A stretch of DNA of 64,000 nt from CAYNFR01 sp964396595 (GTDB taxonomy: Bacteria > Bacteroidota > Bacteroidia > Chitinophagales > Saprospiraceae): positions 124,001-188,000 of the forward strand of contig CAYNFR010000002.1 of assembly GCA_964396595.1 (NCBI GenBank), in the 5' to 3' direction. The notes below the pieces were generated by a model that worked only from the letters and a program-made list of their open reading frames with translations, did no database searches and was not told where the DNA came from. How positions within the stretch are numbered: position 1 is the first letter of the stretch; each line of letters starts with the position of its first letter. The position numbers and the translations under genes were made by a program. Positions 43,975 to 53,448 of this stretch are shown in pieces.

Positions 43975-45255
43975 ATGCTAACAATACAGCAAATACGAGA
44001 AAGTACGGCCGAAATTGTCGAACGACTGTCTAAAAGAATGCTCCCTTATGACGTCAATGTCGCTCTTCAAAAGATTATTTCTCTAGACGACAGCCGTAAA
44101 TCGGCTCAGGCTGAACTAGACGATATGCAGTCTAAAGTGAATAGACTCTCCAAAGAAATCGGTGATCTGTTTAAGTCCGGCCAAGTAAATGAAGCTAGTT
44201 TCAAGAAGTCTGAAGTGGCATCGCTCAAAGCAACTATAAGTCATGTATTCGATCGTCACAAGCGAATAATTGATGATATAGAAAGTAAAATTATTGCCAT
44301 ACCCAATGCCCCGCATGCATCTGTAAAGATGGGTAAAAACGCTGATGACAACGAGGTTTTCAAAATGGGAAATATTCCTATACCTCAGCTACATCCCGGT
44401 GCAAAACCGCATTGGGAGCTTGCGACCGAATATAACATCCTTGATTTTGAAATGGGCGCTAAAATCACAGGATCAGGATTTCCACTGTACAGAGGAAAGG
44501 GCGCAAAGCTTCAGCGCGCATTAATATCTTTTTTTCTGGACGAAGCGATTAATGCAGGATATGAAGAAGTCATACCACCACATCTAGTCAATCCGGAATC
44601 AGGGCGCGCTACAGGTAATCTCCCCGATAAAGAAGGTCAGATGTACTACTGCGAAAAAGATGACCTATATCTGATTCCTACAGCGGAAGTACCGGTGACT
44701 AACATTTATAGAGATGTGATATTGACCGAACAGCAGCTTCCACAGAAACTCTGTGCATACACACCATGCTTCAGAAGAGAAGCCGGATCTTACGGAGCAG
44801 ATGTTAAAGGCCTCAATAGACTACATCAGTTTGATAAAGTCGAAATCGTACAAATAGCTCATCCTGATCAATCCTACAATGTCCTTGAGTCCATGGTTGA
44901 TCATGTCGAGAATCTTCTCATCAAATTGGAACTTCCATATCGGATTCTCCGTTTATGCGGTGGTGATATGGGATTTACAAGTGCGCTTACTTTTGATTTT
45001 GAAGTCTACAGCATAGTGCAAGGCAGATGGCTAGAGGTGAGTTCGGTATCTAACTTTGAGACATTTCAGTCCAATAGGATGAAGTTGCGATATCGAGACA
45101 GTGAAGGTAAACGCCATCTGGCTCATACACTTAACGGAAGTGCATTGGCCCTGCCAAGGATAGTGGCTTGTCTGCTAGAAAATAACCAGACGGGGCAAGA
45201 TGTTAAGATTCCGTCAGTATTAAGAGATTATACTAAATTTGACACAATAAAATAA
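43975..45255 (+). CDS. serS: Seryl-tRNA synthetase
   Basis: SerS charges tRNA-Ser. A long N-terminal coiled-coil arm (residues ~30-105) grips the tRNA's variable arm. The class II core shows motif 2 FRREAGSYGADVKGLNRLHQF and motif 3 near NGSALALPRIVACLLENNQ. The length (426) is normal. It is divergent from rho across 217 bases. Confidence 0.97.
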   Translation: MLTIQQIRESTAEIVERLSKRMLPYDVNVALQKIISLDDSRKSAQAELDDMQSKVNRLSKEIGDLFKSGQVNEASFKKSEVASLKATISHVFDRHKRIIDDIESKIIAIPNAPHASVKMGKNADDNEVFKMGNIPIPQLHPGAKPHWELATEYNILDFEMGAKITGSGFPLYRGKGAKLQRALISFFLDEAINAGYEEVIPPHLVNPESGRATGNLPDKEGQMYYCEKDDLYLIPTAEVPVTNIYRDVILTEQQLPQKLCAYTPCFRREAGSYGADVKGLNRLHQFDKVEIVQIAHPDQSYNVLESMVDHVENLLIKLELPYRILRLCGGDMGFTSALTFDFEVYSIVQGRWLEVSSVSNFETFQSNRMKLRYRDSEGKRHLAHTLNGSALALPRIVACLLENNQTGQDVKIPSVLRDYTKFDTIK

Positions 45256-45262
45256 TCGAAAA

Positions 45263-45964
45263 ATGATAGATATGGGGTATTTAGTGATTGTGGGCTTAAC
45301 TACAGTCGCAGGTATGTTAGTCAGTGGCAGGCTTAAATCAAAGTTTGCGCATTACAGTAAAATGCCGATAAGTTCGGGCAAGAGCGGTGCTGAGATAGCT
45401 CGAGACATGCTGAGTCATTACGGCATATCAGACGTAAAGATCGTAGAAGGGCAGGGCTTTCTTACAGATCATTACAATCCATTAAGCAAGACAGTTTCCT
45501 TAAGCCCTGATGTATTCAGAGGCCGTAGTATTTCCGCTGCTGCAGTGGCGGCGCATGAGAGTGGTCATGCTGTTCAGCACGCTAAGGCGTATAATATGCT
45601 GCAAGTGAGAAGCGCACTCGTGCCTGTGGTACAGATCTCTTCCAGGATTCAGCAGATATTGTTCATGGGTTTCATGTTTGGGATGGCAGGAACTCAGGCT
45701 GGTTTAGGCAATATGTTCTTGCTCGCAATAGTAATTACATTTGGTGTGACAGCGCTATTTACATTGGTGACCCTGCCGGTAGAGTTCGATGCAAGCCGTA
45801 GAGCACTTGTATGGCTTGATGAGACGAGTACTACACGTGGTGCTGAGTACGATGGGGCGAAAGATGCTCTATGGTGGGCTGCTATGACATATGTTGCGAG
45901 CGCACTATCTGCACTGATGATGTTCTTGTATTTCTTGATGCGATTTTTAGGAAACAGAAATTAA
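45263..45964 (+). CDS. YugP-type membrane zinc metallopeptidase
   Basis: The zinc motif H-E-x-x-H is in AAHESGHAVQHAKAYN. Membrane helices frame it, and the PVEFDASRRALVWL segment late in the protein is characteristic of the YugP family (DUF2265). The length (233) is normal. It follows serS by seven bases and ends in a strong terminator. The substrate is unknown. Confidence 0.9.
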   Translation: MIDMGYLVIVGLTTVAGMLVSGRLKSKFAHYSKMPISSGKSGAEIARDMLSHYGISDVKIVEGQGFLTDHYNPLSKTVSLSPDVFRGRSISAAAVAAHESGHAVQHAKAYNMLQVRSALVPVVQISSRIQQILFMGFMFGMAGTQAGLGNMFLLAIVITFGVTALFTLVTLPVEFDASRRALVWLDETSTTRGAEYDGAKDALWWAAMTYVASALSALMMFLYFLMRFLGNRN

Positions 45965-45985
45965 CAACTACTTAAAGGAATATTT

Positions 45986-46022
45986 AAAGGCTGTCCACTG
46001 ATATGTAGGGCAGCCTTTTTTA
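45986..46022 (+). terminator. Terminator after the YugP gene
   Basis: AAAGGCTGTCC and GGGCAGCCTTT form a 10-bp stem with one wobble, followed by TTTTT. Confidence 0.85.
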
Positions 46023-46044
46023 TTGCTGACAGCACAGAGGTGAA

Positions 46045-46088
46045 CTCTTGTGAAGTACTTAGTTTGTCGCTTGTTCAATACACAAGAG
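46045..46088. repeat. Short inverted repeat upstream of the DUF1080 gene
   Basis: CTCTTGTG (46045-46052) and CACAAGAG (46081-46088) are a perfect 8-bp inverted pair 28 bases apart. It may be an operator or an RNA hairpin; no regulator is linked. Confidence 0.35.
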
Positions 46089-46149
46089 GGTCATTCCATT
46101 GTTATACTGTGGCTTTGAGCCTGTTTTATGACAAAAGCCCATATCGTTA

Positions 46150-46179
46150 TTGCCAGATTGAACGGAATCATTACTTTAG
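46150..46179 (+). promoter_or_regulatory. Probable promoter of the DUF1080 operon
   Basis: TTG at 46150-46152 and TACTTTAG at 46172-46179 are 19 bases apart, a one-mismatch fit to the phylum's promoter. It lies about 65 bases before the preferred start codon. Confidence 0.45.
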
Positions 46180-46244
46180 CCCTTTTATATCACTTATTTA
46201 AAGCAGATTGAAGTATGCGACGCGGTGACGCTAAGATTCTAGCT

Positions 46245-47009
46245 ATGAAGTTGATCGTCATGGTATTATTTATAAACTCTTGTAAGCAGAGGCCAGAGGG
46301 CAATGAGTTAACAGAACCCAAGGAAGAGTGGATTGCCTTATTTGACGGCAGTAGTACAGAGGGATGGAGGGCGTATAACGGTACTGAGCTTCCTCCTCAA
46401 TGGATTATTGTAGATGGTGTTTTAACATTTGACATAGATCGAAAGATAGAGGGTGTAGAACACCAAGGTGGACAAGACATCATCTACGCTAAGGAGGAGT
46501 TTGATAACTTTGACCTAACGCTCGAATGGAAGATTCCACCAGGGGGTAATAGTGGGATATTTTATCACCTCAAAGAGGGTTATCAAGGGCCATATGAGGT
46601 GTCTCCTGAATATCAACTGATTGATGATGCGAATTATGCTGCCATGCATAATCTTACAGATTACAATATTTCTCTTGGCCACACGGAGAATCCCGCCGCT
46701 CTTCAGCCGTTACAGCAAACGGCATCTGATTATGCGATGTACGCAGCAGATCCGATGAAAAAGAAACTCAATCCGGCAGGTGAATGGAACACTAGCAGAA
46801 TAGTATTCACACCCGAACGCGTAGAACATTGGCTGAATGGAGAAATGGTCTTGTCCTTCGCGCCTTGGTCGGATGACTGGCAAAAAAGAAAAAACGAGGG
46901 CAAGTGGAAGGATTTTCCGGATTATGGGAAATTTAAAACTGGCTATATAGGCCTACAAGATCATGACAGTCCGCTGTGGTTTCGCAACATTAAAATTAAA
47001 AAACGCTAA
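46245..47009 (+). CDS. DUF1080 (3-keto-disaccharide hydrolase) lipoprotein
   Basis: A short N-terminal segment (MKLIVMVLFINSC, lipobox-like) makes this a lipoprotein. The DUF1080 beta-sandwich shows WIALFDGSSTEGWRAYNG, then DNFDLTLEWKIPPGGNSGIFYHL and WNTSRIVFTPERVEHWLNGE. The family hydrolyses 3-keto-glycosides in partnership with Gfo/Idh/MocA oxidases. ATG 46245 is preferred because it precedes the lipobox; ATG 46215 is possible. The next gene follows 12 bases later, completing such a pair. Confidence 0.88.
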   Translation: MKLIVMVLFINSCKQRPEGNELTEPKEEWIALFDGSSTEGWRAYNGTELPPQWIIVDGVLTFDIDRKIEGVEHQGGQDIIYAKEEFDNFDLTLEWKIPPGGNSGIFYHLKEGYQGPYEVSPEYQLIDDANYAAMHNLTDYNISLGHTENPAALQPLQQTASDYAMYAADPMKKKLNPAGEWNTSRIVFTPERVEHWLNGEMVLSFAPWSDDWQKRKNEGKWKDFPDYGKFKTGYIGLQDHDSPLWFRNIKIKKR

Positions 47010-47021
47010 TCATTTATTAGT

Positions 47022-48368
47022 ATGAGTATCAAGAGAAGAGAATTCGTAAAACAATCAGCCGTACTAGCCTCTGTTGCTTTTTTACCATCTTGTAATACCA
47101 ATAGACAGGATACAATCCAATCATTGCGAACAGCGCATATAGGGATAGGCGGTATGGGCAAAGAGGATCTAAGCGCTATTGCCTCTCATCCTCGCGTCAG
47201 CGTGACAGCATTGTGCGATGTGGATAGTAGAGCACTAGCGGAAGCACAGACTATGTTTCCTAATGCCAAGATCTATAAAGATTATCGCATTATGTTGAAT
47301 GAAATAGCAGATCAGATTGATGCGGTAATCGTATCAACACCGGATCACACGCATGCACCGGCGTCTATGATGGCCATGAATCTGAACAAGGCTGTATATT
47401 GTCAGAAACCATTGACGCATCATATCAGTGAGGCGCGGGCTATGCGCAAGATAGCAGAAGAAAAAAAGCTGGTTACGCAGATGGGTATTCAGGTGCATTC
47501 TTTTTACGATTACAAGTTAGGAACCATATTGATACAGAATGGCATCATTGGCAAGGTCAATACGGTCATTGCATGGTCCCCCAAAAACTGGGGTTATGAT
47601 GGCCCATCTCCCGAAGGAGAGGATGGCATTCCGGAATATTTAGATTGGCATCTTTGGCTGGGCACCAGCCAATATAGACCATACAAAGAGGGTTTTTATC
47701 ATCCCGGTAATTGGCGTAAACTTCTAGACTATGGTTGTGGTACACTTGGAGATATGGGTGTTCACATCTTCGACACACCATACAATGCCCTAGCGCTAGG
47801 AACTCCTTATACGGTGATGAACAGCTGTAGAGAGTCCAATGGATACGGATTTCCGGAGAAAAATATTGTTACCTATGAATTTCCCGGTACACCTTACACG
47901 ACAGAAAAATTGACATGGATATGGCATGATGGGGAAGGAGCACCGGCAGATCATCCCGATCTTCGACTGCCTGATGGAGACACATTGCCGGAACAAGGCG
48001 CTATGTTTATCGGAGAAAAAGGAAAATTACTATTACCGCACTTCATGGAAATGCCACGATTGATAGTAGATGGCAATTACCAAGCGCTAAACGAGAAGGA
48101 ATATCCGGGTGTGGCAGAAATGGGTGATCCGGTAAGAGATTATATGAAAGAAGGTGTCAAGCATTATCATCAGTTCGTGGATGCTTGTCTGGGTGCGGCT
48201 GAGACATCAGCGCCATTCAGCTATGCAGCTCAGTTGACAGAGACCATCTTATTGGGTGTAATCGCAGGTAGATTCCCTAATCGTGTATTAAATTGGGACA
48301 GCGAGAGAGCATTATTCAAAGAAGAAGAGGTAAACGCGTTGCTTGATGCGCCGTATAGAGAGTTTTAG
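47022..48368 (+). CDS. Exported Gfo/Idh/MocA oxidoreductase
   Basis: The N-terminus MSIKRREFVKQSAVLASVAF has a twin-arginine form, and LPSCNTN adds a possible lipobox. The Rossmann region has HIGIGGMGKEDLSAI, and the catalytic YCQKPLTHHISEAR is present. With the DUF1080 protein it forms a plausible unit that oxidises a glycoside at carbon 3 and then cuts it. The nucleotide cofactor of exported members is often tightly bound. Substrate unknown. Confidence 0.9.
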   Translation: MSIKRREFVKQSAVLASVAFLPSCNTNRQDTIQSLRTAHIGIGGMGKEDLSAIASHPRVSVTALCDVDSRALAEAQTMFPNAKIYKDYRIMLNEIADQIDAVIVSTPDHTHAPASMMAMNLNKAVYCQKPLTHHISEARAMRKIAEEKKLVTQMGIQVHSFYDYKLGTILIQNGIIGKVNTVIAWSPKNWGYDGPSPEGEDGIPEYLDWHLWLGTSQYRPYKEGFYHPGNWRKLLDYGCGTLGDMGVHIFDTPYNALALGTPYTVMNSCRESNGYGFPEKNIVTYEFPGTPYTTEKLTWIWHDGEGAPADHPDLRLPDGDTLPEQGAMFIGEKGKLLLPHFMEMPRLIVDGNYQALNEKEYPGVAEMGDPVRDYMKEGVKHYHQFVDACLGAAETSAPFSYAAQLTETILLGVIAGRFPNRVLNWDSERALFKEEEVNALLDAPYREF

Positions 48369-48630
48369 TGAATAGTATGTAAGGTGTGCGCGTGTAGTCT
48401 TTATCATAATTATTTAGTCAGAAACCATGTTGCACTATAAATGTCAATGTACTTTTCTGCTTTTCTGTCACGAAAGAAGAGAAGTAATAGCCAAGGTTGG
48501 TGTAAAATTAATGTAGTTTTTCTTGACTTAGATAAAAGGAGAGTCATACACTTGTCGCCTAGTCTTTCAAATATTTTTAGATATTCACACACTTAAGTAA
48601 ACACAATTCAAGACGCTGAAAAATTAAATC

Positions 48631-49989
48631 ATGAAGACGTACTTTTCCTTGTGCATAACCATCATTATGGCAACTGCCTTATCGCTGACATCTCAGAATA
48701 TCATGCCCGAGATAATGACTGTCCGGGAGCAATCGCGCGTGATAGATGAGATTCTGGAGGACAGACTAGATAATCTGCTACCTAAGCTGATGCGCCGGGA
48801 GAATATCGATATGTGGATCATAATATCAAGAGAATATAACGAAGATCCTATTATGAAGACCATGCTCCCGAGTACATGGCTCAATGCCCGTCGGAGAACA
48901 ATCATGTTATTTTATGACAATGGAACAGAGCTTGAGAAAATCGCGATAGCACGATACGACGTAGGCAAATTGCTCAAGGGAGATTGGAATCTAGATATCT
49001 ACCCTGACCAATGGGAAGCTCTGATAAGTACGATAAAAAGATTTAATCCCCGTAAAATAGGTATCAATTATTCCAAGGACTATGGATTGGCGGATGGACT
49101 TGTTAAGTCGGAATACGAGACATTTATGTCTTATCTACCTCAGGAATTTTATCCGCGTGTGGTCTCTGCAGATAGACTGGCCGTGTCATGGCTAGAAACC
49201 CGCACAGAGAGAGAGTTACAACTTTATCCCATGATCTGTCGTATGGGGCATCTGTTATTGCGTGAAGGCCTATCGGAGCGGGTTATTTTGCCGGGTGTAA
49301 CGACGACAGACGATGTCGTATGGTGGTTACGCCAGCGAGTGAGTGACCTGGGACTCGATACATGGTTTCAACCTTCTGTTTCTGTGCAGCGAGCTGATAT
49401 GGGCAACAACGAATTTCTTCGTTCATTTAGCAATAGACCGGAGAAGGATGTAATACGTCATGGCGATCTGCTACATGTGGATTTTGGAATTACTTATCTC
49501 AGATTGAATACTGACCAGCAAGAGCACTTTTATGTGCTGATGCCGGGAGAAACCGAAGCACCAGAAGGCTTGAGAAAGGCTTTTAGTAACGGTAATAGAG
49601 TTCAAGATATATTGACAGAGAACTTCCGTGAAGGACTTACAGGCAATCAAATCCTGAAGGCAGCCCTTGATCAAGCAAAATCCGAAGGGCTCAATGCTTC
49701 TATTTATTCCCATCCTATAGGTTTTCATGGTCATGCTGCTGGCCCGGCAATAGGCATGTGGGATTCTCAAGGGGGCGTCGCAGGTACGGGAGATTATCCG
49801 ATGTATCCTAATACAGCTTATTCGATAGAGCTTTTTGCGGCTACACCTGTTGAAGAATGGGGAGGAAAAATTGTGCGTATCATGCTCGAGGAGGATGGCG
49901 TGTTTGATGGAAAGCGATTTTATTATCTAGATGGACGTCAGAAAGAACTTTTCTTGATTCCGCAAGTTCGCCCTGAGATGGGCAACTAA
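48631..49989 (+). CDS. Secreted M24-family peptidase (Xaa-Pro aminopeptidase-like)
   Basis: A signal peptide ends near SLTSQNI. An N-terminal creatinase-like domain precedes the pita-bread core: metal-site aspartate in LHVDFGITYLRL, the next in NTDQQEHF, His in IGFHGHAAGPAIG and Glu in YSIELFAAT. It likely trims proline-containing peptides outside the cytoplasm. 262 bases separate it from the upstream gene; I see no clear promoter there. Confidence 0.88.
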   Translation: MKTYFSLCITIIMATALSLTSQNIMPEIMTVREQSRVIDEILEDRLDNLLPKLMRRENIDMWIIISREYNEDPIMKTMLPSTWLNARRRTIMLFYDNGTELEKIAIARYDVGKLLKGDWNLDIYPDQWEALISTIKRFNPRKIGINYSKDYGLADGLVKSEYETFMSYLPQEFYPRVVSADRLAVSWLETRTERELQLYPMICRMGHLLLREGLSERVILPGVTTTDDVVWWLRQRVSDLGLDTWFQPSVSVQRADMGNNEFLRSFSNRPEKDVIRHGDLLHVDFGITYLRLNTDQQEHFYVLMPGETEAPEGLRKAFSNGNRVQDILTENFREGLTGNQILKAALDQAKSEGLNASIYSHPIGFHGHAAGPAIGMWDSQGGVAGTGDYPMYPNTAYSIELFAATPVEEWGGKIVRIMLEEDGVFDGKRFYYLDGRQKELFLIPQVRPEMGN

Positions 49990-50062
49990 ACCTCTGGATA
50001 ATTTACGCTTTTTGTACTGACAAAATGACTTGTTTAAAAGATGATCGTGTCTTAAAAGGACA

Positions 50063-50092
50063 TTGCGTCAGACAAATGAAGAAATAGCTTGT
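50063..50092 (+). promoter_or_regulatory. Probable promoter of lon
   Basis: TTG at 50063-50065 and TAGCTTGT at 50085-50092 are 19 bases apart. The -7 half fits the consensus in part (TAnnTTxx). Confidence 0.4.
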
Positions 50093-50126
50093 TTGGAATA
50101 ATCATTGATGATCATCCTCTACATTC

Positions 50127-52532
50127 GTGAATATGTTTGAAGAAATAAATCAGTTATTACCTATGTCAGATGACAGCGAGTATGCTCCATTTATGACGAT
50201 TGATGATGATGATAATAAGGAAGATGGAGATATTCCTACGACTATTCCAGTATTAGCACTCAAGAATACAGTCCTGTATCCCGGAGTAGTCATTCCGATC
50301 ACTATCGGTCGAGATAAATCAATAAAAGCTGTCAATAAGGCGTACAATACCTCCAAATATACGGCTGTACTCTCTCAGCTAGATGCAAAAAATGAAGACC
50401 CCAATGTTGATGATCTCTACAAGATAGGTACCGTTGCCCGAATCGTCAAAATGTTAAAAATGCCGGATGGCAGTACGACAGCTATATTACAGGGCAAGGC
50501 AAGATGCGAATTGATGGCATTGATTCAGGAAGACCCATACATGGAGGCGACCTTTAATATAAAATTGGGCGTTCCACCCAAGAATAAAATGGAATTTGAG
50601 GCATTAATCAGCGCCGTTACCGATAAAGCTGCTAAAATTATTGAGTTATCACCCAATATTCCTTCCGAGGCGGTCGCCATGCTTAAAAGCATGACTAATC
50701 AAGAGCATCTGATCAATTTTATCTCCTCCAATCTCAATATTTCTGTGAAGGAAAAGCAAGAATTGCTTGAGCAAAGCTCCTTAACAGAAAGAGCAAAGAA
50801 AGTTCTGAAACACCTGGATGCGCAGTTGCAGCTGCTGGAGTTGCGTTCAAAAATCGAGAATAAAGTCCGCACGGATATAGAAAAACAACAGAGAGACTAT
50901 TTTCTGAATCAGCAATTGAAGACTATTCAAGAAGAACTCGGACAAAGTCCTCAACAAAGCGAACTAACTGCATTATCAAAAAGGGCACAAAAAAAGAACT
51001 GGCCCAATCATGCCAAAGAGCAATTTTTCAAAGAACTGAATAAGGCTAAACGGATGAATTCGCAGGTGGCAGAATATAGTCTGACACTCAATTATCTGGA
51101 GATGTTACTAGATCTGCCTTGGGAAAGTTATACTAAGGATAACTTTGACTTAAAGCGTGTAAGAACTATGCTTGACAAGGATCATCACGGTCTGAAGGAT
51201 GTCAAGGAGCGGATCATTGAGCATCTCGCAGTCCTCAAGCTCAAAGGAGATATGAAGGCACCCATAATCTGCTTAGTTGGCCCTCCCGGTGTCGGTAAAA
51301 CTTCATTAGGTAAGTCCGTGGCTAAGGCATTGGATCGAAAGTTTATCCGAATGTCGCTGGGTGGTTTACATGATGAAAGTGAGATCCGTGGTCATCGTAA
51401 AACATACATTGGGGCCTTGCCCGGCCGAGTTATCCAGTCCATCAAGAAGGCAGGATCATCAAACCCCGTGTTTATTCTTGATGAAATAGATAAGATCGGC
51501 AAAGACTTCAGAGGAGACCCTTCTTCAGCACTTCTGGAGGTGCTTGATCCGGAGCAGAATTCAAGTTTCTATGATAATTACCTCGAACTCGAATATGATC
51601 TATCCAAGGTAATGTTCATTGCCACAGCCAATTCTCTTTCCACTATCCAGCCCGCTCTGAGAGACAGGATGGAGATCATCGAGTTATCCGGATATAGTAT
51701 AGAGGAGAAGATCCATATTGCCACGAAACATCTTGTACCGCATCAGCGTACAGAACATGGCTTAAAAGCGAGTCAAGTTAAAATTAATCAAAGTGCAATA
51801 AAAAACATTATCGAGCAATATACACGAGAATCAGGTGTGAGATCGCTGAGCAGAAGGATCGCAAGTGTCATGCGGCATGCTGCTAAACGAATAGCACTCG
51901 AAGACGAAAAGACTGTAAAAATCGAGACTTCGCAGCTCACAGATATTCTAGGGCCAACGGTATTCAGCCCGGAGAGATATGCCAAGCATGTAGTACCGGG
52001 TGTAGCAGTAGGACTGGCATGGACACAAGTAGGTGGTGATATTTTGTATATCGAAACAAGCTTGAATAAGGGCAAGGGCAAACTTACGCTCACCGGCAAT
52101 CTTGGTGACGTCATGAAAGAGTCTGCCACTACAGCATTGAGCTATCTCAAGAGTAAAAGCAGCGAGCTCGGGATAGATGATGACTTGCTTGAAAATAACG
52201 ACATACATATCCATGTGCCGGAAGGCGCTATTCCTAAAGACGGGCCGAGTGCCGGGATTACTATGTTAGCCTCACTTACATCCGCATTTTTAGGTAAAAA
52301 TATTAAACCATTCATTGCAATGAGTGGAGAAATTACTTTGCGCGGTCAAGTATTGCCGGTAGGAGGGATAAAGGAAAAAGTGCTTGCTGCAAAACGAAGT
52401 GGCTTAAAGAAGATTATTCTGTGCAGTGAAAACGAAAAGCATGTTTTACAAATAGACCCTACATATATCAAGGATGTTGAGTTCATATACGTGGATAATA
52501 TGAGAGAGGTATTGCAACATGCAATTGGTTAA
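50127..52532 (+). CDS. lon: ATP-dependent protease Lon
   Basis: Lon unfolds and degrades damaged proteins in the cytoplasm. An N-terminal substrate domain (IPVLALKNTVLYPGVVIPI) is followed by a coiled coil, the AAA+ module (Walker A GPPGVGKTSLGKS near residue 386; Walker B FILDEIDKIG) and the protease domain with catalytic Ser (PKDGPSAGITM, ~706) and Lys (GGIKEKVLAAKRSG, ~748). The length (801) is normal. Confidence 0.97.
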   Translation: MNMFEEINQLLPMSDDSEYAPFMTIDDDDNKEDGDIPTTIPVLALKNTVLYPGVVIPITIGRDKSIKAVNKAYNTSKYTAVLSQLDAKNEDPNVDDLYKIGTVARIVKMLKMPDGSTTAILQGKARCELMALIQEDPYMEATFNIKLGVPPKNKMEFEALISAVTDKAAKIIELSPNIPSEAVAMLKSMTNQEHLINFISSNLNISVKEKQELLEQSSLTERAKKVLKHLDAQLQLLELRSKIENKVRTDIEKQQRDYFLNQQLKTIQEELGQSPQQSELTALSKRAQKKNWPNHAKEQFFKELNKAKRMNSQVAEYSLTLNYLEMLLDLPWESYTKDNFDLKRVRTMLDKDHHGLKDVKERIIEHLAVLKLKGDMKAPIICLVGPPGVGKTSLGKSVAKALDRKFIRMSLGGLHDESEIRGHRKTYIGALPGRVIQSIKKAGSSNPVFILDEIDKIGKDFRGDPSSALLEVLDPEQNSSFYDNYLELEYDLSKVMFIATANSLSTIQPALRDRMEIIELSGYSIEEKIHIATKHLVPHQRTEHGLKASQVKINQSAIKNIIEQYTRESGVRSLSRRIASVMRHAAKRIALEDEKTVKIETSQLTDILGPTVFSPERYAKHVVPGVAVGLAWTQVGGDILYIETSLNKGKGKLTLTGNLGDVMKESATTALSYLKSKSSELGIDDDLLENNDIHIHVPEGAIPKDGPSAGITMLASLTSAFLGKNIKPFIAMSGEITLRGQVLPVGGIKEKVLAAKRSGLKKIILCSENEKHVLQIDPTYIKDVEFIYVDNMREVLQHAIG

Positions 52533-52614
52533 ACCGCTGTTAAAAATTATCCAATCGGGCGAATGGTCTGTAGAGAAACACAGAATGCATTACATTCGCA
52601 ATAGATAAGAATTT

Positions 52615-53250
52615 ATGAGGTTCTCACTTTTGCTTTCTTTAGTCTTTGTAATCGCTAGCGTCTACGGTCAAAGTGACTTAAAGGTCATTCAGTTTTCTGG
52701 AAAGGTTGTCGCTATGGAAGATGACAAAATAGAAAAACTGATGTTTACCAATATCGCCGTTAAAGGAACTTCTCGAGGGACATCAGCGGATATTGATGGC
52801 TTTTTTTCCTTGCCTGTGAGAGAGGGAGAAGTCGTACAGTTCAGCAGAATAGGTTTTGAACTATATGAATTTACTATCCCTGAAATGGGAGAGAATATGG
52901 TGATGTATTCTAAAGATATCATCATGAAGAAAGATAATAAATTTCTTCCTGAGACCTATATCTATCCTTGGCCTGATAAAGATTTCTTTAAGATCGAATT
53001 TCTGGCACTCGAAGTAGATCGTACTTTTCAGGACATTGCAGATGCTAATATTTCTCCAGAAACCATGGAAATGTTGAAATATCTTCTTCCAGTGGATGGT
53101 GGCGAGGTTACTAAAATGGAATTGCGACAAGTAGCACAACAATATTACTATGCCGGACAAATGAGACCCCAGAATATCTTCAATCCTCTGTCATGGAAAA
53201 AGTTTATCGACGCGATTAAAAGGGGTGATTTTAAGAAAAAAGAGCGCTAA
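52615..53250 (+). CDS. Secreted protein with carboxypeptidase-regulatory-like domain
   Basis: A signal peptide ends at VYGQ. Residues ~25-100 form a CarboxypepD_reg-like beta sandwich: FTNIAVKGTSRGTSADIDGFFSLPV and EVVQFSRIGFELYEF. The rest is helical with no recognised family. Such short proteins are common in Bacteroidota envelopes with no known role. It stands alone between lon and the giant gene. Confidence 0.75.
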   Translation: MRFSLLLSLVFVIASVYGQSDLKVIQFSGKVVAMEDDKIEKLMFTNIAVKGTSRGTSADIDGFFSLPVREGEVVQFSRIGFELYEFTIPEMGENMVMYSKDIIMKKDNKFLPETYIYPWPDKDFFKIEFLALEVDRTFQDIADANISPETMEMLKYLLPVDGGEVTKMELRQVAQQYYYAGQMRPQNIFNPLSWKKFIDAIKRGDFKKKER

Positions 53251-53336
53251 ACATTTCTTTCCTGCCCTGACACACCTACCTCTGGCCATAAATGTTAAAA
53301 TTCATATATAATTATTTTTTATATGAAAAGTAATGA

Positions 53337-53344
53337 TATATTTG
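53337..53344 (+). promoter_or_regulatory. Probable -7 element for the giant HYR gene
   Basis: TATATTTG fits TAnnTTTG exactly but lies 105 bases before the start codon, implying a long leader. No TTG is found at the standard distance. Confidence 0.3.
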
Positions 53345-53448
53345 TCCTCAAGCCGAAGTCAATTACTGTTATACCTACCTAGAGAGAAATAAGACCATTT
53401 CTCATAACACTAAAATTTGTTATCCTGCAACCTTTTAGGTTCATAGGC

